The notes under the pieces are model-generated. The model did no database searches. It was not told the origin of the DNA and worked only from the letters and a program-made list of their open reading frames with translations. Source: Acidimicrobiaceae bacterium UBA7830 (GTDB lineage: Bacteria; Actinomycetota; Acidimicrobiia; Acidimicrobiales; Ilumatobacteraceae). Taken from it: a DNA stretch of 35,066 bases. The DNA is taken from contig DLTS01000042.1 of NCBI GenBank assembly GCA_002501485.1, positions 1 to 35,066 on the forward strand. Direction: 5' to 3'. A program made the translations under genes and the position numbers. Below, one piece after another: positions 1 to 8,819 of this stretch; positions within the stretch are counted from its first letter, which is position 1, and each line of letters starts with the position of its first letter.

Positions 1-228
1 GGGTCCTATGAGACCGCAGCCCGTGCGATGGAGGAGAACGATTTCTCCTGTCTCTGGAAATCGTTGGGATTGGTACAGTGATCTGATGACGGGGTCGGTG
101 ACCACGCCGCCTCGGTTAACGATGGTGTGAGTATCACGGTGCTGCAAGCCAAGTATTTCGGATGTGTCAATGCGAGCCTCTATGCAGCCAACAACTACTC
201 GATGGCGTTTTGGGTTGACTCAAGATGA
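1..228 (+). pseudogene. 3' end of unrecognised gene, apparently frameshifted
   Basis: Reading frame 1 is open from the window edge, meets TGA at 79-81, and is open again to TGA at 226-228. The part after the first stop reads like real protein (SVNDGVSITVLQAKYFGC, later ending in MAFWVDSR). Between about 56 and 100 frame 2 gives the plausible stretch NRWDWYSDLMTG, whereas frame 1 there gives SCLWKSLGLVQ and a stop. The simplest reading is one coding region whose frame moves to frame 2 near base 50 and returns to frame 1 near base 100, through two small indels or sequencing errors. I do not recognise the family. The gene starts outside the window and runs in the same direction as pyrR. It could instead be non-coding. 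Confidence 0.35.
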
Positions 229-343
229 CTGCCACCGAAGCCATTGGCGTACCTCTGGTAATGCCTAAGGAGTTCATCAGTAATCGGTGTAAACGAATTT
301 TCGGATGACACATGCGCGCATTCTCTCACGTCGCAGCACGCGC
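229..343. other. Intergenic, nothing recognised
   Basis: This stretch lies between the end of the upstream gene remnant and the pyr promoter. I see no convincing gene, terminator with a T run, or repeat in it. Confidence 0.4.
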
Positions 344-349
344 TATGCT
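344..349 (+). promoter_or_regulatory. Candidate -10 element of the pyr operon
   Basis: TATGCT fits the actinobacterial TANNNT pattern. Transcription would begin about 7 bases later, near base 356, which is exactly where the PyrR-binding hairpin starts. No good -35 hexamer is visible 17 bases upstream (TTCTCT). Confidence 0.45.
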
Positions 350-355
350 GGAAAG

Positions 356-388
356 GCCGTCAAGCGAGTCCCGTGAGGCCCGCACGGC
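356..388 (+). promoter_or_regulatory. PyrR-binding loop in pyr leader RNA
   Basis: A lower stem GCCGT (356-360) pairs with ACGGC (384-388). A three-base bulge CAA follows on the 5' side, then an upper stem GCG (364-366) with CGC (381-383), and a loop AGTCCCGTGAGGCC (367-380). The loop fits the known PyrR recognition sequence ARUCCNGNGAGGYU except for the last base, and the bulge on the 5' strand is also typical. The pyrR ribosome binding site AGGAG (389-393) begins one base after the stem. No terminator hairpin with a T run follows. This suggests PyrR represses translation when UMP is high, as reported for Mycobacterium smegmatis, rather than by the attenuation used in Bacillus. Confidence 0.8.
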
Positions 389-397
389 AGGAGCAAC

Positions 398-922
398 ATG
401 TCACACCGTAAACAGGTCCTCGGATCTGACGATGTGCGCCGGGCAGTGACCCGAATGGCGCACGAGATCATTGAGCGCAATCGTGGTGTCGACGGAGTTG
501 TCCTGCTGGGTTTGCAAAGGGGCGGCGTGTGGCTCGCCCAACTTCTCGGATCTGAGATCGCAAGAATTGCTGCGCCGGTCCCAATCGGCGCCGTTGATGT
601 CTCCCTCCATCGAGATGACATCGGTCTGCGGCCGGTGAGTCCGGGGACGGCGTCAGACGTGCCGGTTGGAGTGCATGGCGCCACCGTGGTACTCATCGAC
701 GATGTGCTCTACACCGGAAGAACCGTTCGGGCCGCGCTCGACGCCGTTTCCGACTTTGGTCGCCCACAAGCGATTCAACTTGCCGTGCTCATCGACAGAG
801 GCCATCGTGAATTACCGATACGACCAGATTTCATAGGAAAGAATCTCCCAACGAGTTCAGACGAACAGGTCGACGTAACACCCGACGGTGTCACCATCAT
901 TGAAAAAGAGGCGAGCACGTGA
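398..922 (+). CDS. pyrR: PyrR, pyrimidine operon regulator / uracil phosphoribosyltransferase
   Basis: The 174-residue product is a bifunctional PyrR: it binds pyr mRNA when UMP is abundant, and in many species has weak uracil phosphoribosyltransferase activity. The PRPP-binding signature VVLIDDVLYTGRTVRAALD lies at residues 97-115, and the N-terminal part LGLQRGGVWLAQLL is typical of the family. Length is close to the usual 175-190. The start is ATG with AGGAG four bases upstream, tucked against the PyrR-binding hairpin in its own leader, so autoregulation is likely. Its stop overlaps the GTG of pyrB in GTGA, so it is the first gene of the pyr operon. Confidence 0.95.
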   Translation: MSHRKQVLGSDDVRRAVTRMAHEIIERNRGVDGVVLLGLQRGGVWLAQLLGSEIARIAAPVPIGAVDVSLHRDDIGLRPVSPGTASDVPVGVHGATVVLIDDVLYTGRTVRAALDAVSDFGRPQAIQLAVLIDRGHRELPIRPDFIGKNLPTSSDEQVDVTPDGVTIIEKEAST

Positions 923-1842
923 CGTTGCACTTTCGCTCTATTGAAGAGGCTGGTGCCGAGCGCATTTGTCGACTCCTCGACCTCACCGAGCACATGGCTG
1001 CTGTCGGGCGAAGACCTAATCCGAAAGTTCCAGCCCTAAGAGGAAAAACCGTATGCAATCTGTTCTTTGAAGATTCAACTAGGACGCGAATGAGTTTTGA
1101 TCTCGCCGCAAAGCGCCTAAGTGCCGACACTATGACGCTCGCAGTTTCGTCATCGAGCGTAAACAAGGGTGAAAGCCTCCGAGATACCGTCGAGACCCTT
1201 GACGCAATGGGCGTCGATGTGTTCGTGGTTCGACATCGCACGAGTGGGGTTCCCTGGCAGGTCGCAGGCTGGACTCCAGCTGCAGTGGTTAACGCTGGCG
1301 ATGGCTGGCACGCTCACCCAACCCAGGCGTTGCTTGATGCATACACGATTCGGCAGCGTCGAGGGATAGCCAACGATTTCTCGGGGCTGAGAGTCGCCGT
1401 TGTCGGCGATATTCGACACAGCCGGGTGGCTCGAAGTACGACCGAAATTCTTCAACTGCTCGGAGCGGAGGTTGTTCACGTCGCGCCGAGAACGCTATTG
1501 CCGCCAGCCTCTGATGTTGCAACAACATCCAACCTTGATGATGTAGTAAGCGAAGTTGACGTGGTTTACATGTTGCGTATGCAACGGGAACGAATGGGTG
1601 CAGGTCTGGTACCCGATGGAGGTGAATACTCCCACCGATTTGCACTCGATGAACGTCGGGCAGCAGCGCTTCGATCCGATGCGTTACTCATGCACCCGGG
1701 ACCAATGAATCGGGGGGTTGAAATGATGGTTGACCCTGCCGAGTTACCTCAATCAACAATTCTTGATCAGGTTACCAACGGCATCGCTGCTCGTATGGCC
1801 GTGCTCTTCGAACTTCTCGGCTCAGGTGGAATAGAGGAATGA
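919..1842 (+). CDS. pyrB: Aspartate carbamoyltransferase catalytic chain
   Basis: PyrB condenses carbamoyl phosphate with aspartate to give carbamoyl aspartate, the committed step of pyrimidine synthesis. The 307-residue length is normal. The carbamoyl-phosphate loop FFEDSTRTRMSF has STRTR at residues 53-57; HPTQALLD follows near 133 and MHPGPMNRG near 259. These distinguish it from the ornithine enzyme at 28868. No pyrI regulatory subunit is present, as expected for an actinobacterium. The GTG start overlaps the pyrR stop and the stop overlaps the ATG of pyrC, so translation is probably coupled on both sides. Confidence 0.96.
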   Translation: MTLHFRSIEEAGAERICRLLDLTEHMAAVGRRPNPKVPALRGKTVCNLFFEDSTRTRMSFDLAAKRLSADTMTLAVSSSSVNKGESLRDTVETLDAMGVDVFVVRHRTSGVPWQVAGWTPAAVVNAGDGWHAHPTQALLDAYTIRQRRGIANDFSGLRVAVVGDIRHSRVARSTTEILQLLGAEVVHVAPRTLLPPASDVATTSNLDDVVSEVDVVYMLRMQRERMGAGLVPDGGEYSHRFALDERRAAALRSDALLMHPGPMNRGVEMMVDPAELPQSTILDQVTNGIAARMAVLFELLGSGGIEE

Positions 1843-3131
1843 TGCAACATCACAATATGGTGCTCGTAGGCGCAACCGTTATCGATGAGACGGGGGAGCG
1901 CACTGCAGATGTGCGAGTACGTGAGGGAACCATCGCCGAAATCGGCAGTGATCTCTCAGTTGGCGACGATGAACACATTGACGTGTCAGGCTGCATCATC
2001 GCTCCCGGATTCGTCGACCTTCACACGCACCTCCGCGAACCAGGAATGCCGGAGGCCGAAACGATAGAGACCGGTTCACGAGCTGCGGCTTTAGGTGGGT
2101 ATACCGCAGTGGTCGCAATGCCGAACACCGACCCCACACAAGACTGCGTGGAGGTAGTCGAATTTGTTTCGAAGCGCGGTCGAGAGGTTGGGCTGTGCGA
2201 TGTCCGACCATCTGGTTCCATCACCATTGGTCGCGCTGGAACTCAACTCACACCATTCGCTGAGTTAGCGGCTGTGGGTGTTCATATGTTCACCGATGAT
2301 GGATTAGGGGTGCAAGACGAGGGACTCATGCGACGCGCCCTTGAATATGCCGGTGAGCTCGGAGTGGTGTTAGCCCAGCATTGTGAGGTTGCCTCACTTA
2401 CCGAGGGTGCAGTGATGCATGAAGGCGAATGCTGTTCGCATCTTGGCCTTCCCGGTTGGCCTGCTCTTGCCGAGGAACTCATGGTTCATCGGGACATTGA
2501 ACTTTCAAGACTCACAGGCTCACCTGTGCACCTACTTCACCTTTCGACTGCTCGAAGCGTTGAAATGGTGCGAGCAGCTAAAACGGAGGGGCTTGCGGTA
2601 ACAGCTGAAGCAACACCGCACCACATCAGCTTGAATGACGAGCGTCTTGCATCATTTGACACCCGCTTCAAGGTCAACCCTCCACTTCGCACGATGGCTG
2701 ATATCGAGGGAGTGAAGGCCGGGCTAATCGATGGAACGATTGACGCAATCGCTACCGATCATGCGCCGCATCCTCCAGTTGCAAAGGACCGTCCGCTCGA
2801 CGAGGCTCCACCGGGAATGCTCGGGCTTGAGACTGCGCTCGGTGTTGCACGGTCACACCTCGACTGCTCCTGGCAGCATTTGTTGGGAGCGATGTCATGG
2901 CGTCCGGCGAAGATCGCCGGCATCGATGATCGGCATGGCCGCCCAATCGTCGTCGGAGAGCCAGCCAATTTGGCGGTGATCGATCCGGACTCGCAGTGGG
3001 AGGTTGATCCGTCAGCTCTTGCGAGCCGAAGCAGGAACACCCCCTTTATCGGTGTGGGCCTCACAGCGCGGATACGACATACCGTGTTCGAGGGCCGAAT
3101 CGTTGTAAGAGGTGGGAAGGCAACAGCATGA
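1839..3131 (+). CDS. pyrC: Dihydroorotase (type I)
   Basis: PyrC cyclises carbamoyl aspartate to dihydroorotate. The 430-residue protein is an amidohydrolase with the metal-binding HxH in FVDLHTHLREPG (His62 and His64) and the conserved ATDHAPH near residue 308. It also has the early motif AMPNTDP. Length and motifs fit the long type I dihydroorotase rather than the shorter E. coli type. A second ATG lies one codon after the chosen ATG, and another follows at about residue 7. The chosen start overlaps the pyrB stop in ATGA, matching the other joints in this operon. The stop overlaps the start of carA. Confidence 0.95.
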   Translation: MMQHHNMVLVGATVIDETGERTADVRVREGTIAEIGSDLSVGDDEHIDVSGCIIAPGFVDLHTHLREPGMPEAETIETGSRAAALGGYTAVVAMPNTDPTQDCVEVVEFVSKRGREVGLCDVRPSGSITIGRAGTQLTPFAELAAVGVHMFTDDGLGVQDEGLMRRALEYAGELGVVLAQHCEVASLTEGAVMHEGECCSHLGLPGWPALAEELMVHRDIELSRLTGSPVHLLHLSTARSVEMVRAAKTEGLAVTAEATPHHISLNDERLASFDTRFKVNPPLRTMADIEGVKAGLIDGTIDAIATDHAPHPPVAKDRPLDEAPPGMLGLETALGVARSHLDCSWQHLLGAMSWRPAKIAGIDDRHGRPIVVGEPANLAVIDPDSQWEVDPSALASRSRNTPFIGVGLTARIRHTVFEGRIVVRGGKATA

Positions 3132-4243
3132 GTGCTGGTCACATTATTGAAGGAGCGCTCGTCCTCGCAGATGGAAGTGTGTTTGAGGGCGAGCTCGTCG
3201 GAGCAGACCATCCGGTGTCATCAGGCGAGGTGGTGTTCAATACAGCGTTATCGGGGTACCAAGAGATCATCACTGATCCGAGCTACGCGGGACAGCTCAT
3301 CACTTTCACCTATCCACACATCGGGAACTACGGGGTCAACGTCGACGATGCAGAATCTCGCGGAGTGTTCTGCCGAGGCGTCATCATCCGCGAACTTGCC
3401 CGTCGTCATTCGAACTATCGGGCCGAGCAGGGACTCAACGAATTCCTCTCCATGCATGGTCTCGCAGGCATCGCAGGAATCGACACGCGCCGACTTACCC
3501 GGCTTCTTCGTGAGCAGGGCGCAATCCCAGGTGCATTTGGGTCACTCTCAGAATCAGAACTCCACTCACATGCGCAGCAAGAACCCGGGACCGATGGGGT
3601 TGACCTTGTGTCGACGGTGACGACATCAGAGCCATACACAGTGGGAAATGGGGAGCGTCGCATCGTTGCGCTGGACTTTGGCATTAAGTCGACCATCCTT
3701 CATCATCTTGGATCACTTGGCACCGTTGAAGTTCTCCCGGCTACAACTTCGGCTGCTGAAATTCTTGCTCGCCAGCCTGACGGGGTCTTCCTATCAAATG
3801 GACCCGGTGACCCGGCGATGTTGGATTCGATTGCTCGAGAGATTTCCCAAATGGTTGGCGTAGTGCCGATGTTTGGAATTTGTCTTGGGCATCAATTACT
3901 GGGTAAAGCGGTTGGCGCAACAACCATCAAACTCCCGTTCGGTCACCACGGGGGCAATCATCCAGTGAAAGACCTTACGACTGAGCGCATTGAGATCACA
4001 TCACAGAACCATAACTTCGCAGTTGATCCTGACTCATTTGATGAACTTGAACACGATGTCGTGATGACTCACATCAACTTGAATGACGGTGTTTGTCAGG
4101 GGCTCGAAGTTCGAGGCGCCCAGTGCTTCAGCGTTCAGCATCACCCTGAAGCGGGGCCGGGGCCCCATGACAGCATTTATCTCTTCGACCGTTTTGCTGC
4201 CTTGATGGATGCGCGCTCATCGGCAGGAAAGGCGGCACGGTAA
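3128..4243 (+). CDS. carA: Carbamoyl-phosphate synthase small (glutaminase) subunit
   Basis: CarA hydrolyses glutamine and passes ammonia to CarB. The 371-residue protein has the N-terminal CPSase small-chain domain (FNTALSGYQEIITDPSYAGQ, residues 37-56) and a C-terminal class I glutamine amidotransferase domain. The catalytic Cys252 is in GICLGHQLLG, and the His and Glu of the triad are in HHPEAGPGPHD (His339, Glu341). ATG overlaps the pyrC stop, and the last base of its stop TAA is shared with the ATG of carB (TAATG). The product serves both the pyrimidine operon and ArgF encoded further along. Confidence 0.97.
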   Translation: MSAGHIIEGALVLADGSVFEGELVGADHPVSSGEVVFNTALSGYQEIITDPSYAGQLITFTYPHIGNYGVNVDDAESRGVFCRGVIIRELARRHSNYRAEQGLNEFLSMHGLAGIAGIDTRRLTRLLREQGAIPGAFGSLSESELHSHAQQEPGTDGVDLVSTVTTSEPYTVGNGERRIVALDFGIKSTILHHLGSLGTVEVLPATTSAAEILARQPDGVFLSNGPGDPAMLDSIAREISQMVGVVPMFGICLGHQLLGKAVGATTIKLPFGHHGGNHPVKDLTTERIEITSQNHNFAVDPDSFDELEHDVVMTHINLNDGVCQGLEVRGAQCFSVQHHPEAGPGPHDSIYLFDRFAALMDARSSAGKAAR

Positions 4244-7200
4244 TGCCTCGCCGCGACGACATCTCATCAATTCTCATTATTGGCTCCGGACCAATCGTTA
4301 TTGGTCAGGCATGCGAATTCGACTATTCCGGAACCCAAGCCTGTCGCGTACTTCGTGAAGAGGGGTACCGAGTCATCTTGGCGAACTCAAATCCGGCAAC
4401 CATTATGACTGACCCTGATTTCGCAGATGCCACCTATATCGAGCCCCTCACATGGGAGGTCGTCGCTTCGATTATCGAGCGTGAACAACCTGATGCCGTA
4501 CTCCCAACACTGGGTGGTCAAACTGCGCTCAACATCGCAATGGAACTGTTCGAACGCAGCCTTATCGGGGTGCCCGGAACACCCGAAATGATTGGCGCAA
4601 ACGCTGAAGCCATCGCTACGGCCGAAGATCGCCAACAGTTCAAAGACGCAATGATCGAAATCGGACTAGATGTTCCCCGATCAGGTGTTGCTCACACAAT
4701 GTCTGAAGCGACAGCGGTAATCGATGACATCGGTCTCCCTGTAATCATTCGTCCGGCCTACATCCTTGGTGGTCGCGGTACAGGCATTGCGTCGACACCA
4801 GAAGAGTTCGAGCAAGTCGCATCAAAAGGACTAGCGGCGAGCCCGATCAGTGAAATCCTTATTGAAGAATCGATCGCAGGTTGGAAAGAATACGAACTCG
4901 AGGTCATGCGCGACCGCTCAGATAACTGCGTGATTATCTGCTCAATTGAAAACGTTGACCCCATGGGCGTGCACACCGGTGACTCGATCACCGTTGCACC
5001 GCAGCAAACATTGACCGATATCGAGTACCAAGAGATGCGCGATGCTGCCCTGCGATGCATCAGGCGCGTCGGTGTTGAAACCGGTGGGTCCAACGTGCAA
5101 TTTGCAGTTGATCCGGCAACTGGTCGTCAAGTCGTTATTGAGATGAACCCGAGAGTGTCGCGCTCTAGCGCGTTGGCCTCGAAAGCAACCGGCTTTCCGA
5201 TTGCAAAGATGGCAGCGCGACTCGCAGTTGGTTACACGCTTGATGAAATCCCAAATGACATCACAAAGGCCACCCCGGCGAGCTTTGAGCCCGTCATTGA
5301 CTACGTGGTGACAAAGATTCCTCGATGGGCATTTGAGAAACTTCCCGGCTCCTCAGGCGTCCTCGGTACGCAGATGCAATCGGTCGGTGAGGCGATGTCA
5401 ATCGGTCGGACCTTCACCGAAAGCGTCCAAAAGGCAGTGCGTTCCCTCGAGCAAGGTCGCGATGGGCTCATCGATACCCGCACAATGTCGTCGCTCGCTG
5501 AGCATTCCGTTGAAGCTCTGCTCGAACTGTGCGCAATTCCGACCCCAGATCGGCTTGTACATGTTGCGGAACTGTTGCGGCGCGGAGTTGCTCCCGAGCG
5601 GGTGCATGAGGCGTGCCGTATCGACCTGTGGTTCCTCGATCAGATCATGATGCTGTGCGAAGAATACGCCTATCTCGCGTCCCGGACACTCGAAGATCTT
5701 GACCGTCGTTCGTTGCGACGGGCAAAGCGCTTTGGATTTTCTGACCGGCAGATCGCTGACATCATCGGAGTGGAGGAAGATGCTGTCCGAGTAGCCCGTC
5801 ATGAAGCTGGAGTGCTTCCTACCTACAAGACCGTCGATACCTGTGCAGCCGAATTCGCAGCCGACACGCCGTACCACTACTCAACGTGGGAAGACGAAGA
5901 CGAGGTTCGAGATTCAGATCGCAGAAAGGTAGTGATTCTGGGTTCGGGGCCAAACCGCATTGGCCAGGGCATCGAATTCGACTACTGCTGCGTGCATGCA
6001 AGTTTTGCGCTCCGCGACGCAGGGTTTGAAACCATCATGGTTAATTGCAACCCGGAGACAGTTTCGACCGACTACGACACGAGCGACCGTTTGTACTTCG
6101 AGCCGCTCACCCGTGAAGACGTGCTTAACATCATTGATGCGGAGCGACCCGAGAAAGTAATTGTGTCGTTAGGTGGTCAAACACCATTGAAGCTTGCCGG
6201 GCAGATCGATGCTGCTCTTGTTGCGGGTACATCGGCGGCTTCAATCGATGCGGCCGAAGACCGTGAGCTCTGGAACCGTCTCTGTCACGAACTGCAAATA
6301 CCGCAACCTCCAGGAGGAACAGCTGTCACTCTCGAAGACGCTCGAAACATATGCGACGATGTGGGTTTCCCGGTGCTCGTGCGCCCAAGTTATGTGCTCG
6401 GTGGTCGCGCTATGCAGATCATCCATGACCATGATCACCTTGAGCGGGCGATGGCTGAACTTTCTGGCGCCGGCAGCCTCGGCAAAGAGGGAGGCCTCTC
6501 CGCTGAACGCCCGGTGCTCATAGATCGTTTCCTCGCCAGCGCCGTAGAAGTTGACGCTGACGCAATTCGAGACCACACCGGCGAAGTACTCATCGGTGGT
6601 GTCATGGAACACGTCGAAGAAGCCGGAGTGCACTCAGGCGATTCGGCGTGCGCCATTCCGCCGCAAACACTTCCCGAGTGGGTTGTTGAGGTGATTCGTG
6701 CGTATACGGCAGCGATTGCCGAGCGCCTCGATGTGAGGGGGCTTATCAACGTGCAGTTCGCCGTTGTCGGAACCACGGTCTACGTCATTGAAGCCAATCC
6801 GCGGGCGAGTCGTACCGTTCCGTTTGTGGCAAAAGCGACCGGTGTTCCCCTTGCGAAGGTCGCTACTCGCGTAATGATGGGTGCAACACTGGCTGAGCTG
6901 CGTGAAGAGGGCTTTCTTGACCCTCCGATCGAAGGACACGTAGCGGTTAAAGAGGCTGTCCTGCCGTTCAATCGATTTCCTGAAGTCGATCCAGCGTTGG
7001 GGCCTGAAATGCGTTCTACGGGAGAGGTCATGGGGATCGACGTCGGATTCGGCCGTGCATTCTCGAAAGCGGAACTCGCTGCTGGTAGCGAACTTCCGAC
7101 CTCCGGTATGGTCTTCCTCTCGCTGAACGACACCGACAAGCCGGCGGGGATCGTTGTAGCCCGGCGGCTTCGCGAACGCGGACTTTCAATTGCGGCGACC

Positions 7201-7506
7201 GAAGGAACTGCAGCTCACCTTGCCCGATTTGGTGTGTCGGTCGACCGAGTGCTCGGCAAGGTCGCAAAACAGGACGGACCAACTGCAGTCGACCTCATCG
7301 CCGACGGCACGATCAATTTCGTCGTGAATACTCCTCGCGGCTCCTCGGGCCGAAGTGACGGCGAGCAAATCCGAAAAGCGGCAAGTCTTCACCGGGTGAG
7401 CTGTGTGACAACGGTTGCGGCAGCGCTAGCCGCAGCACAGGGACTCGCAGAAACTGCGAGTGAACCGCTCACGGTACGAACGCTTCAGGAGTATCACCAG
7501 CGGTGA
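4243..7506 (+). CDS. carB: Carbamoyl-phosphate synthase large subunit
   Basis: CarB makes carbamoyl phosphate from bicarbonate, ammonia and two ATP. The 1087-residue protein shows the classic internal duplication: GSGPIVIGQACEFDYSG near residue 14 is repeated as GSGPNRIGQGIEFDYCC near 567. Each half carries an ATP-grasp domain with PSYVLGGRAMQ or PAYILGGRGTG and EMNPRVSRSSALASKATG or EANPRASRTVPFVAKATG. The C-terminal 150 residues form the methylglyoxal-synthase-like regulatory domain. Full length for the family. It overlaps carA by one base and pyrD by four. Confidence 0.98.
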   Translation: MPRRDDISSILIIGSGPIVIGQACEFDYSGTQACRVLREEGYRVILANSNPATIMTDPDFADATYIEPLTWEVVASIIEREQPDAVLPTLGGQTALNIAMELFERSLIGVPGTPEMIGANAEAIATAEDRQQFKDAMIEIGLDVPRSGVAHTMSEATAVIDDIGLPVIIRPAYILGGRGTGIASTPEEFEQVASKGLAASPISEILIEESIAGWKEYELEVMRDRSDNCVIICSIENVDPMGVHTGDSITVAPQQTLTDIEYQEMRDAALRCIRRVGVETGGSNVQFAVDPATGRQVVIEMNPRVSRSSALASKATGFPIAKMAARLAVGYTLDEIPNDITKATPASFEPVIDYVVTKIPRWAFEKLPGSSGVLGTQMQSVGEAMSIGRTFTESVQKAVRSLEQGRDGLIDTRTMSSLAEHSVEALLELCAIPTPDRLVHVAELLRRGVAPERVHEACRIDLWFLDQIMMLCEEYAYLASRTLEDLDRRSLRRAKRFGFSDRQIADIIGVEEDAVRVARHEAGVLPTYKTVDTCAAEFAADTPYHYSTWEDEDEVRDSDRRKVVILGSGPNRIGQGIEFDYCCVHASFALRDAGFETIMVNCNPETVSTDYDTSDRLYFEPLTREDVLNIIDAERPEKVIVSLGGQTPLKLAGQIDAALVAGTSAASIDAAEDRELWNRLCHELQIPQPPGGTAVTLEDARNICDDVGFPVLVRPSYVLGGRAMQIIHDHDHLERAMAELSGAGSLGKEGGLSAERPVLIDRFLASAVEVDADAIRDHTGEVLIGGVMEHVEEAGVHSGDSACAIPPQTLPEWVVEVIRAYTAAIAERLDVRGLINVQFAVVGTTVYVIEANPRASRTVPFVAKATGVPLAKVATRVMMGATLAELREEGFLDPPIEGHVAVKEAVLPFNRFPEVDPALGPEMRSTGEVMGIDVGFGRAFSKAELAAGSELPTSGMVFLSLNDTDKPAGIVVARRLRERGLSIAATEGTAAHLARFGVSVDRVLGKVAKQDGPTAVDLIADGTINFVVNTPRGSSGRSDGEQIRKAASLHRVSCVTTVAAALAAAQGLAETASEPLTVRTLQEYHQR

Positions 7507-8462
7507 GTCGACAGTCCCGTCGCCACAGTGCTGAGGCAACTGCCGTGGAACGGCAGGTGACCGTTGGATCGCTCACGCTGTCAAGTCCGGTGATGACGGC
7601 ATCGGGCACGGCTGGTTACGGCAGCGAACTTTCTTCGTATGTCGACTTGTCCCAGGTCGGAGCTGTGGTGACGAAGTCGATTGCGCCGTATGAATGGGCA
7701 GGAAACCCGGCGCCACGACTTCATACCGTTCAGGCCGGAATGATCAACGCGGTCGGACTTCAAGGCCCGGGAGTTGAGTATTGGTTGCAGAATGAACTGC
7801 CAAAGTTGCAGTCGACCGGTGCGTCGGTGGTGTGCTCAATTTGGGGTCGGAGTATCGACGACTATGCGTCAGCCGCACGGATGCTGGCAGCAGCTCCTCC
7901 GGAGGTCATCGCGGTTGAAGTCAATCTCTCGTGTCCGAACCTTGAGGGCCGAGGCTCAATGTTTGCGCACGATGCTGAACTCAGTGCAGAGGTCATTGAG
8001 GCGACCGAAGTCTGCAATCGCCCACGTTGGGCAAAATTGAGCCCAAACACCGATCGTCTTGTTGAGATTTCAGAAGCGGTGTCGACCGCCGGCGCAGAGG
8101 CGGTCACACTTGTGAACACCCTTCTTGGTCTCGTATTTGACCCCGATACGGCCCGGCCAGTGCTCGGCAACGGGGGAGGGGGAGTCTCAGGTCCTACGAT
8201 TCATCCGATCGCAGTGAGAGCAGTTGCCGACGTGAGAGCTGCCCTGCCTGACGTACCAATTGTTGGAGTCGGTGGAGTGGTGAACGGTTGGGGTGCAGCC
8301 GAGCTCATGCTCGCTGGTGCTCAAGCGGTGCAGGTAGGCACCGCTACATTTGCGAATCCTGCTGCGATCATCGATATCCAAGACCAACTACTTGCCTATG
8401 CGTCATCTCGTGGGCTGCGCTCGGTCTCTCAACTCACATCAGCTGGCATTGCACCTCTCTGA
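7503..8462 (+). CDS. pyrD: Dihydroorotate dehydrogenase, class 1 type catalytic subunit
   Basis: The enzyme oxidises dihydroorotate to orotate with FMN. The 319-residue protein has the class 1 features: ASGTAGYGSE near residue 34, KSIAPYEWAGNPAPRL, and the active-site cysteine in NLSCPNLEGRG (Cys144), where class 2 membrane enzymes have serine. A C-terminal phosphate and FMN site GVGGVVNGWGAAELMLAGA is present. It lacks an N-terminal membrane helix, so it should be cytosolic. The sequence resembles the class 1B (NAD-linked) catalytic chain, but no pyrK electron-transfer subunit lies nearby. GTG overlaps the carB stop. It sits where mycobacteria have pyrF; no pyrF is in this window. Confidence 0.9.
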   Translation: MSRQSRRHSAEATAVERQVTVGSLTLSSPVMTASGTAGYGSELSSYVDLSQVGAVVTKSIAPYEWAGNPAPRLHTVQAGMINAVGLQGPGVEYWLQNELPKLQSTGASVVCSIWGRSIDDYASAARMLAAAPPEVIAVEVNLSCPNLEGRGSMFAHDAELSAEVIEATEVCNRPRWAKLSPNTDRLVEISEAVSTAGAEAVTLVNTLLGLVFDPDTARPVLGNGGGGVSGPTIHPIAVRAVADVRAALPDVPIVGVGGVVNGWGAAELMLAGAQAVQVGTATFANPAAIIDIQDQLLAYASSRGLRSVSQLTSAGIAPL

Positions 8463-8495
8463 TAACTAAGTCGTCTCCATTGCGATGATCGACGG

Positions 8496-8501
8496 TAAAT
8501 T
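8496..8501 (+). promoter_or_regulatory. -10 element of mihF, leaderless type
   Basis: TAAATT is followed by six bases (CGAGAG) and then the ATG at 8508. No Shine-Dalgarno sequence precedes the ATG, so the transcript probably begins at the start codon. Confidence 0.5.
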
Positions 8502-8507
8502 CGAGAG

Positions 8508-8819
8508 ATGGCATCTCCACCGCGCCTCACCGACGAGCAGCGTTCCGCAGCTCTCGCAAAAGCGGCAGAGGTCCGCGCTGCTCGAGCTGCTGTCAAGGCT
8601 CGCCTTAAGAACCACTCGATGACACTCAACGACGTATTAGCGAGCGAGGATTCTCTCATCGGTGGTATCAAAGTGCTTTCGGTTCTCGAGTCGCTGCCAA
8701 AAGTAGGAAAAGTAAAAGCTCGCCGGCTGATGGACGACATCGGCATTGCGCACAATCGCAAGATTCAGGGCCTCGGTTCGCAGCAGCGCGCAGCGTTACT
8801 TGAGGAACTCGGTGTCTGA
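8508..8819 (+). CDS. mihF: Actinobacterial integration host factor, MihF
   Basis: This small basic nucleoid protein binds and bends DNA; it is essential in mycobacteria and involved in DNA topology and recombination. The 103-residue product has a basic N-terminal helix (LAKAAEVRAARAAVKARLK, residues about 15-33) and a helix-two-turn-helix region with the strongly conserved LPKVGKVKARRLMDDIGIA (about 64-82) and a C-terminal RKIQGLGSQQRAALL. It is not related to the alpha/beta IHF of E. coli. It follows pyrD by 45 bases, has its own leaderless-type promoter, and its end overlaps the start of gmk, as in mycobacteria where mihF precedes gmk. Confidence 0.92.
   Translation: MASPPRLTDEQRSAALAKAAEVRAARAAVKARLKNHSMTLNDVLASEDSLIGGIKVLSVLESLPKVGKVKARRLMDDIGIAHNRKIQGLGSQQRAALLEELGV

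Noticed and set aside
5398..5877. Long minus-strand open frame opposite carB (159 codons)
   Set aside because: It mirrors a strongly conserved part of carB, has no family resemblance and no start signals.
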